Position numbers and translations under genes: made by a program
Origin: an uncultured Sphingomonadaceae bacterium
Lineage (GTDB): Bacteria > Pseudomonadota > Alphaproteobacteria > Sphingomonadales > Sphingomonadaceae
DNA: 64,000 nucleotides
NCBI GenBank assembly: GCA_947501325.1
Contig: CANMVC010000001.1
Coordinates: forward strand, 124,001-188,000
Direction: 5' to 3'
The notes under the pieces: model-generated
The model's input: the letters and a program-made list of their open reading frames with translations, nothing else
Told to the model about the DNA's origin: nothing
Database searches by the model: none
Part shown: piece after piece, positions 7,913 to 17,938 of the stretch
How the letters are laid out: each line of letters starts with the position of its first letter
How positions within the stretch are numbered: the stretch's first letter is position 1

Positions 7913-9028
7913 CTAAACCCGCGCCGTCACGCCGGCATCGCGCATCCCGCGCCAGACTTGCACAGCCTGTACCGTTTCGGGCACATCATGCACACGCACA
8001 ATCTGAGCGCCTCGCTGCACTGCGTGGTGCGCAAAAGCTATCGAGCCACCGAGCCTTTGATCCACCGGTGCTTCCTTGGATAGCGCGCCGATCATCCGTT
8101 TGCGGCTAGCCCCGATCAACAGCGGCTGTCCGAGACTATGGAATAGCGCGATATTATTCATCAGAGCGAGATTGTCGGACAGCGACTTGCCAAAGCCAAG
8201 GCCAGGATCGACAATGACCTTTTCCCGTTCAAAGCCGGCCTCGACAACATCTGATATGCGTTGTTCCAGCCAGTTGAAAGTGTCGGTTACAACATCGCCA
8301 TAACCGTCGCCCCTATGAGGATCTTTACCGCTCGATGGCGCGTGCATCAGCACGACCGGCCTTCCGGACACACCGGCCACTTCGAGCGAACGTTTGTCAT
8401 GCAGCAAGGCCGAAACATCATTGATAATATGCGCGCCAGCAGCAATGGCTGCCTCCATCACCGCAGCCTTGCGCGTGTCAATGGACAAAGCCGCGCCACA
8501 TTGGGCAAGCTTTTCGATCACAGGCACGACGCGTTTAATCTCGTCGCCCTCCCAGACGGTGTCCGCACCGGGCCGGGTAGACTCTCCGCCTATGTCGAGG
8601 ATCGATGCCCCTGCCGTTGCCATATCAAATCCGGCATCCGCCGCGATTTGCGGGTCACCATCATGTTTGCCGCCATCGGAAAAACTATCCGGCGTCATAT
8701 TGAGAATGCCCATCACATGGGGCTGGTCAAAGCGCAGAACCCGCTCTCCGCATTGCAGCGGGGCGTGGGTCTTGGTCAGATTCGCAAATAACTTGGCAGA
8801 GCGCGCTTGCAGCGGCTCCGGCAATCGCGATGCAATTTTGTCCCACAATTCCACCGGAACCAGACTTCTGATCGCCGGCTTACCATCTTCAAATATCGAA
8901 TATTCAATTTGAGAAAACCAAAGCAAGCTATTGTTTAATCGCTTATTTTGATCGTCAAAATATTGCGGACTGTCGAGAAACCCAACGGGCTTCAGGTAAA
9001 TTTTTGCACCAGCACCAGTATCCGCCAT
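7913..9028 (-). CDS. folP: Dihydropteroate synthase
   Basis: Condenses 6-hydroxymethyl-dihydropterin diphosphate with p-aminobenzoate in folate synthesis. The TIM-barrel signatures are clear: VMGILNMTPDSFSDGGKH, SILDIGGESTRPGAD, LSIDTRKAAV, HIINDVSALL, VIVDPGLGFGKSLSDN and LLIGASRKRMIG. At 371 residues it is about 90 longer than E. coli FolP; the extra part is an N-terminal extension before the barrel (about residues 1-100), which I believe is usual in sphingomonads but whose role is unknown. It starts 9 bases after ccrM and is probably co-transcribed with it. Confidence 0.94.
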   Translation of the reverse strand: MADTGAGAKIYLKPVGFLDSPQYFDDQNKRLNNSLLWFSQIEYSIFEDGKPAIRSLVPVELWDKIASRLPEPLQARSAKLFANLTKTHAPLQCGERVLRFDQPHVMGILNMTPDSFSDGGKHDGDPQIAADAGFDMATAGASILDIGGESTRPGADTVWEGDEIKRVVPVIEKLAQCGAALSIDTRKAAVMEAAIAAGAHIINDVSALLHDKRSLEVAGVSGRPVVLMHAPSSGKDPHRGDGYGDVVTDTFNWLEQRISDVVEAGFEREKVIVDPGLGFGKSLSDNLALMNNIALFHSLGQPLLIGASRKRMIGALSKEAPVDQRLGGSIAFAHHAVQRGAQIVRVHDVPETVQAVQVWRGMRDAGVTARV

Positions 9029-9037
9029 GAAATTGTC

Positions 9038-10386
<1,349 letters not shown>

Positions 10387-10551
10387 GCTGTCGGGCACAA
10401 ATCGGAAAAAATAAAAATTATCGTATTTCACAACGACTAAACGTAAAACATGGTTTCGCATTGGTTAACTTGTTTGCCGGATTTCCCAAAATATGGTTAT
10501 GTCATCCCATTATTTCAGCTGATGCTGGCATTTGATTGTACGGGGCGCGTA

Positions 10552-11631
10552 ATGACAGTGGATATCAATGTAAAAAACACCAGCGATACTGTGAAAACAA
10601 CGTCGGAAAATAGTCTTTTTACAGCGAAGACTAGCGACACGGAAAAGACTCTTCTACAGCCCGATAAAGACACGATAACCGTCCCTTTTGGCGCCAAATA
10701 TGGCGGCAAGGCGGCGCGGGCAAAACTGCGTGAGCATGCGATCCTTTCGACCACGAAAATTGGCGGTTCTATCGCCGCCATCTATTGGATGTTCGCTTAT
10801 GGCTCCGGCTGGGTAGAATGGTCCGCTTTTCTGGTTGGCTATTTCCTATCCATGGTCGGCTGTATCGTCGGTTATCACCGCTATTTCTCCCACCGGGCTT
10901 TTGAAACATCCAAGCCTATGGGCATATTCATTGCGGTATTGACCCAATCGGCCGCACAGGGCTCCGCCCTGCACTGGGCGGCCAATCACCGCCGCCATCA
11001 CGCGATGACCGACAAGGTTGGCGATGCGCACAGCCCGCATTTTGATGGCTATGGCAAGCCGCTCAAAGGCTTTATGAAATTCCATCACAGCCATGTTGGC
11101 TGGTTGTTCGACCGGACAACCACCGATCTCAGCATCTACGGCAAGGGTCTGGTCGATGACGAAATCGTGATGTTCGCCCATCGCACCCGCTGGTTCTGGT
11201 ATTTTGTTTCCGCGATTGTTTTCCCGACCCTCTGGGCCTTGGCTTTTGCTGGTCCGGAAGCGATTATCGGGACGATCCTGATCGCGGGATTGTTACGGAT
11301 TTTTGCGGTGCTGACGGTATTGCAGAGCGTGAACAGCATTTGCCATCTGTTTGGATCACAACGCTTTCATGGTCATGGAACGGCCAAGAATAACCTGTTG
11401 ATCAACATTCTGACCATGGGTGACGGCTGGCATAACAACCACCATCAGCATCCCCGTTCGGCGACATCCGGCGTGGTCTGGTGGGAATTTGACCTATGCG
11501 CCAATATAATCCGCCTGTGGGAAAAAATGGGTCTCGTCTGGAACGTCAAATGGGCCCCGCGCTATATCAAGGATGAAAATGGCGAATGGGTGCAGGAAAA
11601 GGCCAAAGCCGCAGTGAAACAAACCGCCTGA
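10552..11631 (+). CDS. Membrane acyl desaturase (delta-9 acyl-CoA desaturase type)
   Basis: Introduces a cis double bond into saturated acyl chains, using a di-iron centre held by eight or more histidines. All three His boxes are present: HRYFSHRAF, HRRHHA (in HWAANHRRHHAMTDK) and HNNHHQHPRSA. The order of two hydrophobic hairpins between the boxes fits the acyl-CoA/acyl-lipid desaturase family. The ATG at 10552 is preferred over 10450; it gives 359 residues with a polar leader before the conserved core. It would adjust membrane fluidity. Single gene, convergent with rnhB. Confidence 0.88.
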   Translation: MTVDINVKNTSDTVKTTSENSLFTAKTSDTEKTLLQPDKDTITVPFGAKYGGKAARAKLREHAILSTTKIGGSIAAIYWMFAYGSGWVEWSAFLVGYFLSMVGCIVGYHRYFSHRAFETSKPMGIFIAVLTQSAAQGSALHWAANHRRHHAMTDKVGDAHSPHFDGYGKPLKGFMKFHHSHVGWLFDRTTTDLSIYGKGLVDDEIVMFAHRTRWFWYFVSAIVFPTLWALAFAGPEAIIGTILIAGLLRIFAVLTVLQSVNSICHLFGSQRFHGHGTAKNNLLINILTMGDGWHNNHHQHPRSATSGVVWWEFDLCANIIRLWEKMGLVWNVKWAPRYIKDENGEWVQEKAKAAVKQTA

Positions 11632-11642
11632 TCTGAAACGGC

Positions 11643-12212
11643 CTACAGCAATTCAAGCTGGGCTACCGGTGCAAAGCTTTTGCGGTGCAGCGGCGTAGGA
11701 CCGTATTTTTTCAGCGCCGCCATATGCTCTGCCGTGCCATAGCCCTTGTTGCGTTCCCAACCATATTCAGGATATTTTTCAGCCGCCGCAATCATCATGC
11801 GATCGCGATACTCCTTGGCCAGGATGGAAGCAGCTGAAATACAGGGGTGGATGGCATCGCCACCAATGACTGCTTCGGCCTGATAGCCCCATTTCGGCAG
11901 CCGATTGCCGTCGACCAATATGTGCTCCGGCTTTTGCGATAAACCATCTGCGGCCCGCGTCATCGCGAGCATGGTGGCTTGCAATATATTGATAGAATCA
12001 ATCTCTAATTCATTGCATAGTGCAATATAATATATCGTTTTTTCCAGAATTTCGACTTCCAGAACAGCGCGTTTTCTTGCAGTCAGTTTCTTGCTGTCAT
12101 CCAGCCCTTTGATGCCATGGCCTTCTGGCAATATCACCGCCGCTGCGACCACCGGACCTGCCAATGGCCCCCTGCCCGCTTCATCAATGCCAGCGATAAT
12201 CTTGATGGTCAT
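11643..12212 (-). CDS. rnhB: Ribonuclease HII
   Basis: Removes ribonucleotides and RNA from RNA-DNA hybrids. 189 residues from the ATG at 12212, whose ATGA overlaps the thiD stop, so translation is coupled; the longer frame to 12362 is a shadow of thiD. Catalytic acidic residues sit in [17 protein letters not shown] (Asp-Glu), ILVDGNRLP (Asp) and [21 protein letters not shown]. The end [31 protein letters not shown] is typical. Last gene of the glmM operon. Confidence 0.95.
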   Translation of the reverse strand: MTIKIIAGIDEAGRGPLAGPVVAAAVILPEGHGIKGLDDSKKLTARKRAVLEVEILEKTIYYIALCNELEIDSINILQATMLAMTRAADGLSQKPEHILVDGNRLPKWGYQAEAVIGGDAIHPCISAASILAKEYRDRMMIAAAEKYPEYGWERNKGYGTAEHMAALKKYGPTPLHRKSFAPVAQLELL

Positions 12213-12958
12213 AGCTTCGGCACACCCATCGGACCATGTCCAGCCCCAAAACCGGGCGCCGCCTCGAGACTTGCTCTGACATAGTCCCGCGCTTTGCCAA
12301 TTGCGTCGCTTAAGCTGTCGCCGCCAGCCAGATAGGTCGCGATCGCGGCAGACAAGGTGCAACCTGTTCCGTGGCTGTGCCGCGTATCGATGCGACTGCC
12401 CTCCCAGCGCTCCAGCTCGCCATCAGGGCCGATAAGCCGGTCCACCAACATCGCGTCCTCGCCATGACCGCCCTTGATTAGAAACGGCACCGGCAAGTCA
12501 GCGATTATATCCTCCCCGCCCAAGCGCTCCATTTCGTCCAGATTGGGCGTCACCAGGCTGCTGAGCGGGATGATCTTCTGGAGTGCCGCAATCGTATTAT
12601 CATCCGCCAATGTCGCGCCGCTGGTTGCCACCATGACCGGGTCAAAGATAACGGGCTTGTTGCGCACCGATTTGAGGAAGCCCGCAACCGCGAGAGCAAT
12701 TTCCGGAGAACCCAGCATCCCGATCTTGATCGCATCTGCATCGAAATCGTCCATCACCGCCCAGATTTGCGCAAGCACCATGTCTGGCGTCATCAACTCG
12801 ACAGCCGTCACGCCGGCACTATTTTGTGCCGTAACCGCCGTAATCGCAGTCATCGCATGGCCGCCGAGATTGGTGATGGTGCGGATATCCGCCTGTATCC
12901 CTGCCCCGCCACCGCTGTCGGAGCCCGCAATAGAAAGGACGCGGGGGCATCTAGCCAT
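12209..12958 (-). CDS. thiD: Hydroxymethylpyrimidine/phosphomethylpyrimidine kinase
   Basis: Phosphorylates HMP and HMP-P for thiamine synthesis. Ribokinase-fold signatures: [39 protein letters not shown] at the start, [16 protein letters not shown], and the C-terminal anion hole [21 protein letters not shown]. 249 residues, normal length. Its start overlaps the stop of the small membrane protein by one base (TAATG) and its end overlaps rnhB. No TPP riboswitch is visible, which is reasonable for an internal gene. Confidence 0.95.
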   Translation of the reverse strand: MARCPRVLSIAGSDSGGGAGIQADIRTITNLGGHAMTAITAVTAQNSAGVTAVELMTPDMVLAQIWAVMDDFDADAIKIGMLGSPEIALAVAGFLKSVRNKPVIFDPVMVATSGATLADDNTIAALQKIIPLSSLVTPNLDEMERLGGEDIIADLPVPFLIKGGHGEDAMLVDRLIGPDGELERWEGSRIDTRHSHGTGCTLSAAIATYLAGGDSLSDAIGKARDYVRASLEAAPGFGAGHGPMGVPKL

Positions 12959-13146
12959 TAAGCGACGCCAAAGAACAGCACAACAATCGCTGCAAACAAT
13001 ATAAAATCAGCAATGCCGATACCGATAATCACCGCGTTACGATTGGCCCGAAACCAGTCCGGGACAATGATGAACAGCGCCAATCCAACCGCAATGGGGA
13101 TGAAAAGGACCATGATTATAATGGCAAGAAATATCACGCTAACCAC
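12958..13146 (-). CDS. Small two-helix membrane protein
   Basis: 62 residues from a GTG start. Two hydrophobic helices (about 4-29 and 39-61) are joined by a short polar loop PDWFRANRN. It overlaps thiD by one base and lies three bases after the DUF1272 gene, so it is evidently translated as part of the operon. No family recognised. The conserved packing between annotated genes is the main support that it is real. Confidence 0.65.
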   Translation of the reverse strand: MVSVIFLAIIIMVLFIPIAVGLALFIIVPDWFRANRNAVIIGIGIADFILFAAIVVLFFGVA

Positions 13147-13149
13147 CCT

Positions 13150-13377
13150 TTATCCGTTATATTTGCGTTCGGTCGATGCCGGAAATTTCTTGAGCAGTTC
13201 CGCCGATCGCGTCGGCCGTGCGACCAACGCGCCGCCACAATTGGGACAGGTGCCCTTGTGGGCCGTGGCATTGCAGGCATCGCAAAAAGTGCATTCAAAG
13301 GAACAGATATGCGCGCCGCCTTGATCTGCAGGCAATTCCTTGCCACAGCTTTCGCAATCAGGGCGCATGACTAGCAT
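13150..13377 (-). CDS. DUF1272 zinc-ribbon-like protein
   Basis: 75 residues with eight cysteines in four CxxC-type pairs (CESC, CSFEC, CDAC, CPNC), enough for two zinc sites. The pattern MxPxCExCxxxLPxD...ICSFECTFCxxC matches DUF1272. The function is unknown. The ATG at 13377 shares one base with the glmM stop (TGATG). The co-expression with glmM, thiD and rnhB does not point to a clear role. Confidence 0.85.
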   Translation of the reverse strand: MLVMRPDCESCGKELPADQGGAHICSFECTFCDACNATAHKGTCPNCGGALVARPTRSAELLKKFPASTERKYNG

Positions 13378-14717
13378 CAGGCCGCGACCTCCTGCACCAC
13401 ATTGCAGATGCGATCGACCACAGCGTTGACCTGATCGCTATTATCACCCTCCGCCATCACCCGGATCAGGGGCTCCGTACCGGACGCACGGATCACGAGC
13501 CGCCCTGTCCCGTTCAGCTCTTTCTCTGCCTCGGCAATAACCGCCTTGACGCCATCATCATCCAGCGGCGCTCCGCTGGAATAGCGGACATTTTTGAGCA
13601 ATTGCGGAACCGGCTCGAACAAATGCAACAACTCGCTGGCCGGCTTACCGCTCTCCACCAGTTCCCGCAAAACCTGTAGTGCCGCAATCGTGCCGTCACC
13701 GGTGGTGCCATGGTCGAGCAGGATCATATGTCCCGATTGCTCGCCGCCCACATTATATCCGCCCTTTTTCATCTCTTCGAGCACGTAGCGGTCACCCACT
13801 TTGGCACGGACCAAATCAAGCTTTTGAGATGTCAGAAAGCGCTCCAGCCCGAGATTGGACATGACCGTCGCAACAATACCGTTCCCGCGCAGCAAACCAT
13901 TGCGGTTCCAGCTGGATCCGATCAGGGCCATGAGTTGGTCGCCATCAACAATCTTGCCCTTCTCATCCACCACTATCAACCGATCGGCGTCGCCGTCCAA
14001 AGCGATACCGATATGTGCACCGCTGGCCACCACGCTTTCCTGCAAAGCCGCAACATCCGTCGAGCCGCATTTGTGGTTGATATTCTTGCCATCGGGATTG
14101 ACGCCGATGGTGACAACTTCCGCGCCCAATTCCCAGAAAGCCGACGGGGCGACCTGATAGGCGGCTCCATTGGCGCAATCGACGACCATTTTCAGCCCGT
14201 CGAGACGAATATGATCCGGCAGCGACATTTTGATCGCGTGAATATAGCGGCCACGCGCATCTTCAAAGCGCTTTGCCCGGCCAATATCTTCCGCTGGTGC
14301 CAGCTTGGCATCTTCCGAGAGATAGCCTTCAATTTTCAGTTCGTCTTCATCCGAAAGCTTGAAACCATCGGGACCGAATAATTTGATGCCATTGTCATAG
14401 TAAGGATTATGACTGGCCGAGATCATCACACCAAGATCTGCCCGCATTGACCGCGTCAGCAGTGCTACGGCTGGCGTTGGCATTGGCCCAACCTGCACCA
14501 CGTCCATACCCACACTGGTGAATCCAGCCACCAGCGCATTTTCCATCATATAGCCGGAAAGCCTTGTATCCTTGCCGATCACAACCCGGTGGCGATGGTC
14601 ACCGCGCAAGAAATGCCGACCCGCCGCCTGCCCGACTTTCATCGCGATTTCTGCTGTCATTGGACTCTGGTTGGTTAGTCCCCGAATGCCGTCCGTCCCA
14701 AAAAATTTCTTCGTCAT
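13377..14717 (-). CDS. glmM: Phosphoglucosamine mutase
   Basis: Interconverts glucosamine-6-P and glucosamine-1-P on the way to UDP-GlcNAc for peptidoglycan and LPS. 446 residues, normal. [11 protein letters not shown] at the N-terminus; the active phosphoserine is S102 in [13 protein letters not shown]; the metal loop is [10 protein letters not shown]; the sugar loop is GGEQSGHMI; the C-terminal phosphate loop is [17 protein letters not shown]. First gene of the run glmM-DUF1272-membrane peptide-thiD-rnhB. Confidence 0.97.
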   Translation of the reverse strand: MTKKFFGTDGIRGLTNQSPMTAEIAMKVGQAAGRHFLRGDHRHRVVIGKDTRLSGYMMENALVAGFTSVGMDVVQVGPMPTPAVALLTRSMRADLGVMISASHNPYYDNGIKLFGPDGFKLSDEDELKIEGYLSEDAKLAPAEDIGRAKRFEDARGRYIHAIKMSLPDHIRLDGLKMVVDCANGAAYQVAPSAFWELGAEVVTIGVNPDGKNINHKCGSTDVAALQESVVASGAHIGIALDGDADRLIVVDEKGKIVDGDQLMALIGSSWNRNGLLRGNGIVATVMSNLGLERFLTSQKLDLVRAKVGDRYVLEEMKKGGYNVGGEQSGHMILLDHGTTGDGTIAALQVLRELVESGKPASELLHLFEPVPQLLKNVRYSSGAPLDDDGVKAVIAEAEKELNGTGRLVIRASGTEPLIRVMAEGDNSDQVNAVVDRICNVVQEVAA

Positions 14718-14821
14718 ATCCTACCGATCAATAAATCCAATGAGCTCGCTATAGAAATAAAATTTGGCTCATATCGAACCTTACACTAGGCACTGTGAAG
14801 TCCAAGGGGGATTACGTACAG

Positions 14822-16249
14822 ATGATAGATTTTTTGAGCGATTTGATCGGCAGCCTCTCAGCGCTTGTTTTTTCGAAAATACCATTTTTCGGTGCTGAAA
14901 TCCCGTGGATCGTGCTCTGGCTCGCTATTCCCATGGTGCTCTTTACCCTGTGGATGGGATTCATAAATATCCGCGCCCTGCCGCTGGCGGTGCGGATTAT
15001 CCGGGGCAAATATGATGACCCCGGCGCGCCGGGTACGATATCCCAGTTTTCCGCCCTTACCACGGCTCTTTCCGGCACGGTCGGGTTGGGCAATATTGCC
15101 GGCGTTGCCATTGCCATCGCTACAGGCGGACCGGGCGCAGCCTTCTGGATGTTCATTATCGGCTTTTTTGCGATGACGCTGAAATGTGTCGAAGTGACCT
15201 TGTCACTGATGTTCCGCGAAGTGGATCCCTCGGGCGAAGTGCGCGGCGGACCGATGTACAGTTTGAAAAACGGGTTTAAACAAAAGGGTTGGCCAAAGCT
15301 GGGCCTTCTGCTGGGCGGCGCCTATGCCGTGATGACCATCTTCATCGCCATACCGATGGTGCAGGTCAATCAGAGTCTCGCGACGGTTAGTGAAGTTTCG
15401 GGTATGCGATCCAATTTCGACAATAACCTGACATTCGGCGTTATCATGGCCTTTTTTGTCGGGCTGGTGGTTATTGGCGGTGTCAAATGGCTGGGCCGGG
15501 TGACGTCGATTATGGTGCCGCTAATGGCGTTGGTCTACCTGTCAGGCGTGTTGACCATCATTGCTGTCAACTTTGCGCAAATCCCGGACGCCATCGCCCT
15601 GATCGTCAGTGATGCCTTTTCCGGGCAAGCCGCCGCCGGCGGCATGATTGGCGCTTTCATCGTGGGGATGCAGCGCGCGGTCTATTCTTCGGAAGCGGGT
15701 GTCGGGACCGCCGCCATTGCCCATTCCCAGGCAAGGACACGAGAACCTGCTTCGGAAGGTGTGGTGGCCCTTATGGAACCGATGCTGGACACCGTGATCA
15801 TCTGTTCCCTCGGTGCCATAGCCATTGTCTTGGCCGGTACGTGGCAGGGCGCCGATCAGGATATCCGGATCACCGCAACTGCCTTTGCACAGATTTCAGA
15901 CTGGTTTCCGTGGCTGCTGACCATCGCCGTCTTGCTGTTTGCGCATAGTACATTATGCTCGGTCGGATATTACGGGTTGCAGGCTTATGAATTTCTGGTC
16001 GGCAAGGGCAAAATCCGAGCAATGATCTACAAGATACTCTATATCGGAATATTGCCGGTCGGCGCGCTGCTCGAAATTGCAACGGTCATTGATCTGGTCG
16101 ATAGCGCCTTCTTCCTTGCCGCCATACCCAATGTCATCGTCCTTTATCTCTTTGCGCCGGAGATCAAACGAGAGCTATACGGGTATCTGCAGCGCCAGTC
16201 AGAGACGCAAGAGTTGGAGACGCAAGATGAAATATCGCAAACTCGGTAA
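14822..16249 (+). CDS. Sodium:alanine/glycine symporter (AGCS family)
   Basis: Inner membrane Na+-driven uptake of small neutral amino acids. 475 residues from the ATG at 14822, which follows AAGGGGG; a GTG at 14795 is the alternative. Family signatures: [40 protein letters not shown], the acidic/tyrosine loop [10 protein letters not shown], and [24 protein letters not shown] in the middle. About ten to eleven hydrophobic helices are present. It overlaps the following aldo/keto reductase by 23 bases. Confidence 0.93.
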   Translation: MIDFLSDLIGSLSALVFSKIPFFGAEIPWIVLWLAIPMVLFTLWMGFINIRALPLAVRIIRGKYDDPGAPGTISQFSALTTALSGTVGLGNIAGVAIAIATGGPGAAFWMFIIGFFAMTLKCVEVTLSLMFREVDPSGEVRGGPMYSLKNGFKQKGWPKLGLLLGGAYAVMTIFIAIPMVQVNQSLATVSEVSGMRSNFDNNLTFGVIMAFFVGLVVIGGVKWLGRVTSIMVPLMALVYLSGVLTIIAVNFAQIPDAIALIVSDAFSGQAAAGGMIGAFIVGMQRAVYSSEAGVGTAAIAHSQARTREPASEGVVALMEPMLDTVIICSLGAIAIVLAGTWQGADQDIRITATAFAQISDWFPWLLTIAVLLFAHSTLCSVGYYGLQAYEFLVGKGKIRAMIYKILYIGILPVGALLEIATVIDLVDSAFFLAAIPNVIVLYLFAPEIKRELYGYLQRQSETQELETQDEISQTR

Positions 16250-17219
16250 AGAGCTCGAAGTATCAGCCCTGGGCCTCGGCTGTATGCCAATGTTCGGTAT
16301 TGGCAGCGGCATGTATGGCCAGGCCAATATGACCGAGAGTCTGGCTACGCTCGATCGCGCAATAGAATTGGGTGTAACCTTTTTTGACACGGCCGAGGTA
16401 TACGGCCCTTACAAGAATGAAGAGCTTCTGGGTCAGGCGATCCGCGGACGGCGCGACCGCCTGATCATCGCCACCAAATTCGGCTTTGATCTGACCAACC
16501 CGGCAAAAATCGGGACCGACTCCTCGCCCGCCAATGTCCACCGCGCATGTGATGCTTCTCTCCAGCGTCTGGGCATTGATGTGATTGATCTGTTTTACCA
16601 GCACCGCGTCGATCCCGATGTGCCGATTGAGGATACGGTCGGCGCGATGGCAGAGCTCGTGCAAGCTGGCAAAGTCCGCTATCTCGGCTTGTCAGAAGCC
16701 GGTGCGGACACCATCAAACGCGCGCACAAGGTTCACCCGATCGCCGCATTGCAATCGGAATATTCACTGTGGGAACGCAGTATTGAAGAGGAAATCCTGC
16801 CGCTCTGCCAGGATCTGGACATTGGCTTTGTGCCCTATAGCCCCTTGGGTCGGGGTTTTCTCACCGGACAGATTGCCAGCCGCGATGATCTCGATGCCGA
16901 TGATTATCGCCTGCGCGATCCTCGCTATTCGGAAGAGAATTTCGACCAGAATCTGAAAATGGTCGACGTCGTCAAACAAGTAGCGGAGCGCCACGGCGTT
17001 TCGCCTGCGCAAATCGCGTTGGCGTGGCTATTGGCACAGGGTGATTTCATCGTTCCGATACCCGGCTCCAAACGCCGGGCGACGCTGGAAAACAGCATGG
17101 CAGCGGTAGACGTGGTCTTGACCGATGCGGATCTTGACGAGCTGGAAAAAGCAGCGCCCGTCGGCGGCACAAGTGGCCCACGCTATGGCGAGGCGATGAT
17201 GGCGATGGTTCGGCTTTGA
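16227..17219 (+). CDS. Aldo/keto reductase
   Basis: 330-residue NADPH-dependent carbonyl reductase. The ATG at 16227 is selected because [22 protein letters not shown] is the family N-terminus; the longer frame from 16077 is inside the symporter. The catalytic Asp/Tyr lie in [18 protein letters not shown], the Lys in IIATKFGF and the His in [28 protein letters not shown]-binding residues lie in [18 protein letters not shown]. It matches the AKR13/YhdN-like group of detoxifying reductases. Its start overlaps the symporter's end, so both may be co-transcribed. Confidence 0.92.
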   Translation: MKYRKLGKELEVSALGLGCMPMFGIGSGMYGQANMTESLATLDRAIELGVTFFDTAEVYGPYKNEELLGQAIRGRRDRLIIATKFGFDLTNPAKIGTDSSPANVHRACDASLQRLGIDVIDLFYQHRVDPDVPIEDTVGAMAELVQAGKVRYLGLSEAGADTIKRAHKVHPIAALQSEYSLWERSIEEEILPLCQDLDIGFVPYSPLGRGFLTGQIASRDDLDADDYRLRDPRYSEENFDQNLKMVDVVKQVAERHGVSPAQIALAWLLAQGDFIVPIPGSKRRATLENSMAAVDVVLTDADLDELEKAAPVGGTSGPRYGEAMMAMVRL

Positions 17220-17245
17220 CGAGGCGTTTCAACGCTTTCCTACAG

Positions 17246-17278
17246 GAGCCGCGCTGTGATAGGATTAGTCGGCTCTTT
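17246..17278 (+). terminator. Possible terminator after the aldo/keto reductase gene
   Basis: GAGCCG (17246-17251) can pair with CGGCTC (17270-17275), followed by a short T run. The stem is only 6 bp with an 18-base loop, so it is a weak call. Confidence 0.35.
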
Positions 17279-17350
17279 CTCAATTTTGAATAGTCATTAT
17301 GGCGCGTGGTGGCGCCTGTCGTTTCAACTTTTCTGATCACGCGAAGCAAT

Positions 17351-17928
17351 GTGAGAATTGTGTGAACTTTGGGAAGATTTTTGTTGACCCTCAATCGCCG
17401 GGCGCGGGCGTCCGCCCGCTTGGCTTTCCTCGCATAAGCTCGAAGGACGAGGATCGATAGCAACGCCCCGCTTCCGTTCGTCCTGAGCCTGTCGAAGGGC
17501 GATCTACGCTGCGGTTGCGACACTCTCGGCCCGTGCTTCGACAGGCTCAGCACGAACGGGGTAGGGTGTGATTTGTGTGAACTTTGAATTATCATGGTAT
17601 TGCAGATTGACCGAAGCGGTGCAGTTTTTTCGCGCGAAGACGCCAAGGGGGCGATTGTCGATCAGTTTGCGGTTACCCTGCCTCGCGCAGAGATAGCGGT
17701 ATTTGCGAAGCTTTAAAATATATATATATATCAGTATCTTAATCAGTTTTATAGCTAGAATTTGCAGCTATAAATAGACTCTTCGCGTCGTCGCGCCTTC
17801 GCGCGAAACACACCTGTGATTTGTGTGAACTTTGAAAACCGCAGCACAGAAATACAAACAACGCTAAGTGCGAAGCACGGAGCCAGAGAAGCCTGGATAA
17901 CCCCAGTGTGATTTGTGTGAACTTTGAA
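17351..17928 (+). repeat. Direct repeat family, four copies (core GTGTGAACTTTG)
   Basis: Three copies share an identical 21-base core that starts GTGATTTG and ends GAACTTTGAA, at 17568-17588, 17816-17836 and 17908-17928. A diverged copy lies at 17351-17373. All point the same way. The spacing is irregular (about 215, 248 and 92 bases), so this is not a tandem or CRISPR-like array. Confidence 0.85.
17474..17559. repeat. 24-base inverted repeat with 38-base spacer
   Basis: The arm 17474-17497 (CCGTTCGTCCTGAGCCTG and on) is the reverse complement of 17536-17559 (CTTCGACAGGCTCAGCACGA and on) with one mismatch. The core CTTCGACAGGCTCAG is, from general knowledge, a very abundant intergenic element in sphingomonads, comparable to REP/BIME units. 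Confidence 0.85.
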
Positions 17929-17938
17929 ACTGACGCTC

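Larger units (their letters stand above)
17220..17938. repeat. Gene-free spacer assembled from repeated sequence elements
   Basis: 719 bases between convergent genes with no credible coding region; the open frames across it are Arg/Ser-rich, without ribosome sites. It carries four copies of a roughly 21-base direct repeat, one 24-base inverted repeat, two oppositely oriented copies of a TTTCGCGCGAAG element, and an AT run at about 17716-17732. Sequences of these kinds are, to my knowledge, dispersed between genes in sphingomonad genomes. Confidence 0.75.

Noticed and set aside
13147-14794. Thiamine riboswitch for thiD
   Set aside because: thiD is an internal operon gene and no TPP-type conserved sequence was seen upstream of it or of glmM.
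17474-17559. Possible insertion sequence ends
   Set aside because: The inverted repeat is only 86 bases overall, with no transposase and no target duplication seen.
17047-17646. Long minus-strand open frame of 199 codons over the repeat-rich spacer
   Set aside because: Composition is Arg/Ser/Pro-rich, it runs antisense into the aldo/keto reductase and across the inverted repeat, and it lacks a ribosome site. It is an artefact of G+C-rich repeats.
17351-17928. Possible CRISPR array from the four direct repeats
   Set aside because: Spacing is irregular (about 92 to 248 bases), spacers are not of equal length and no cas gene is present.
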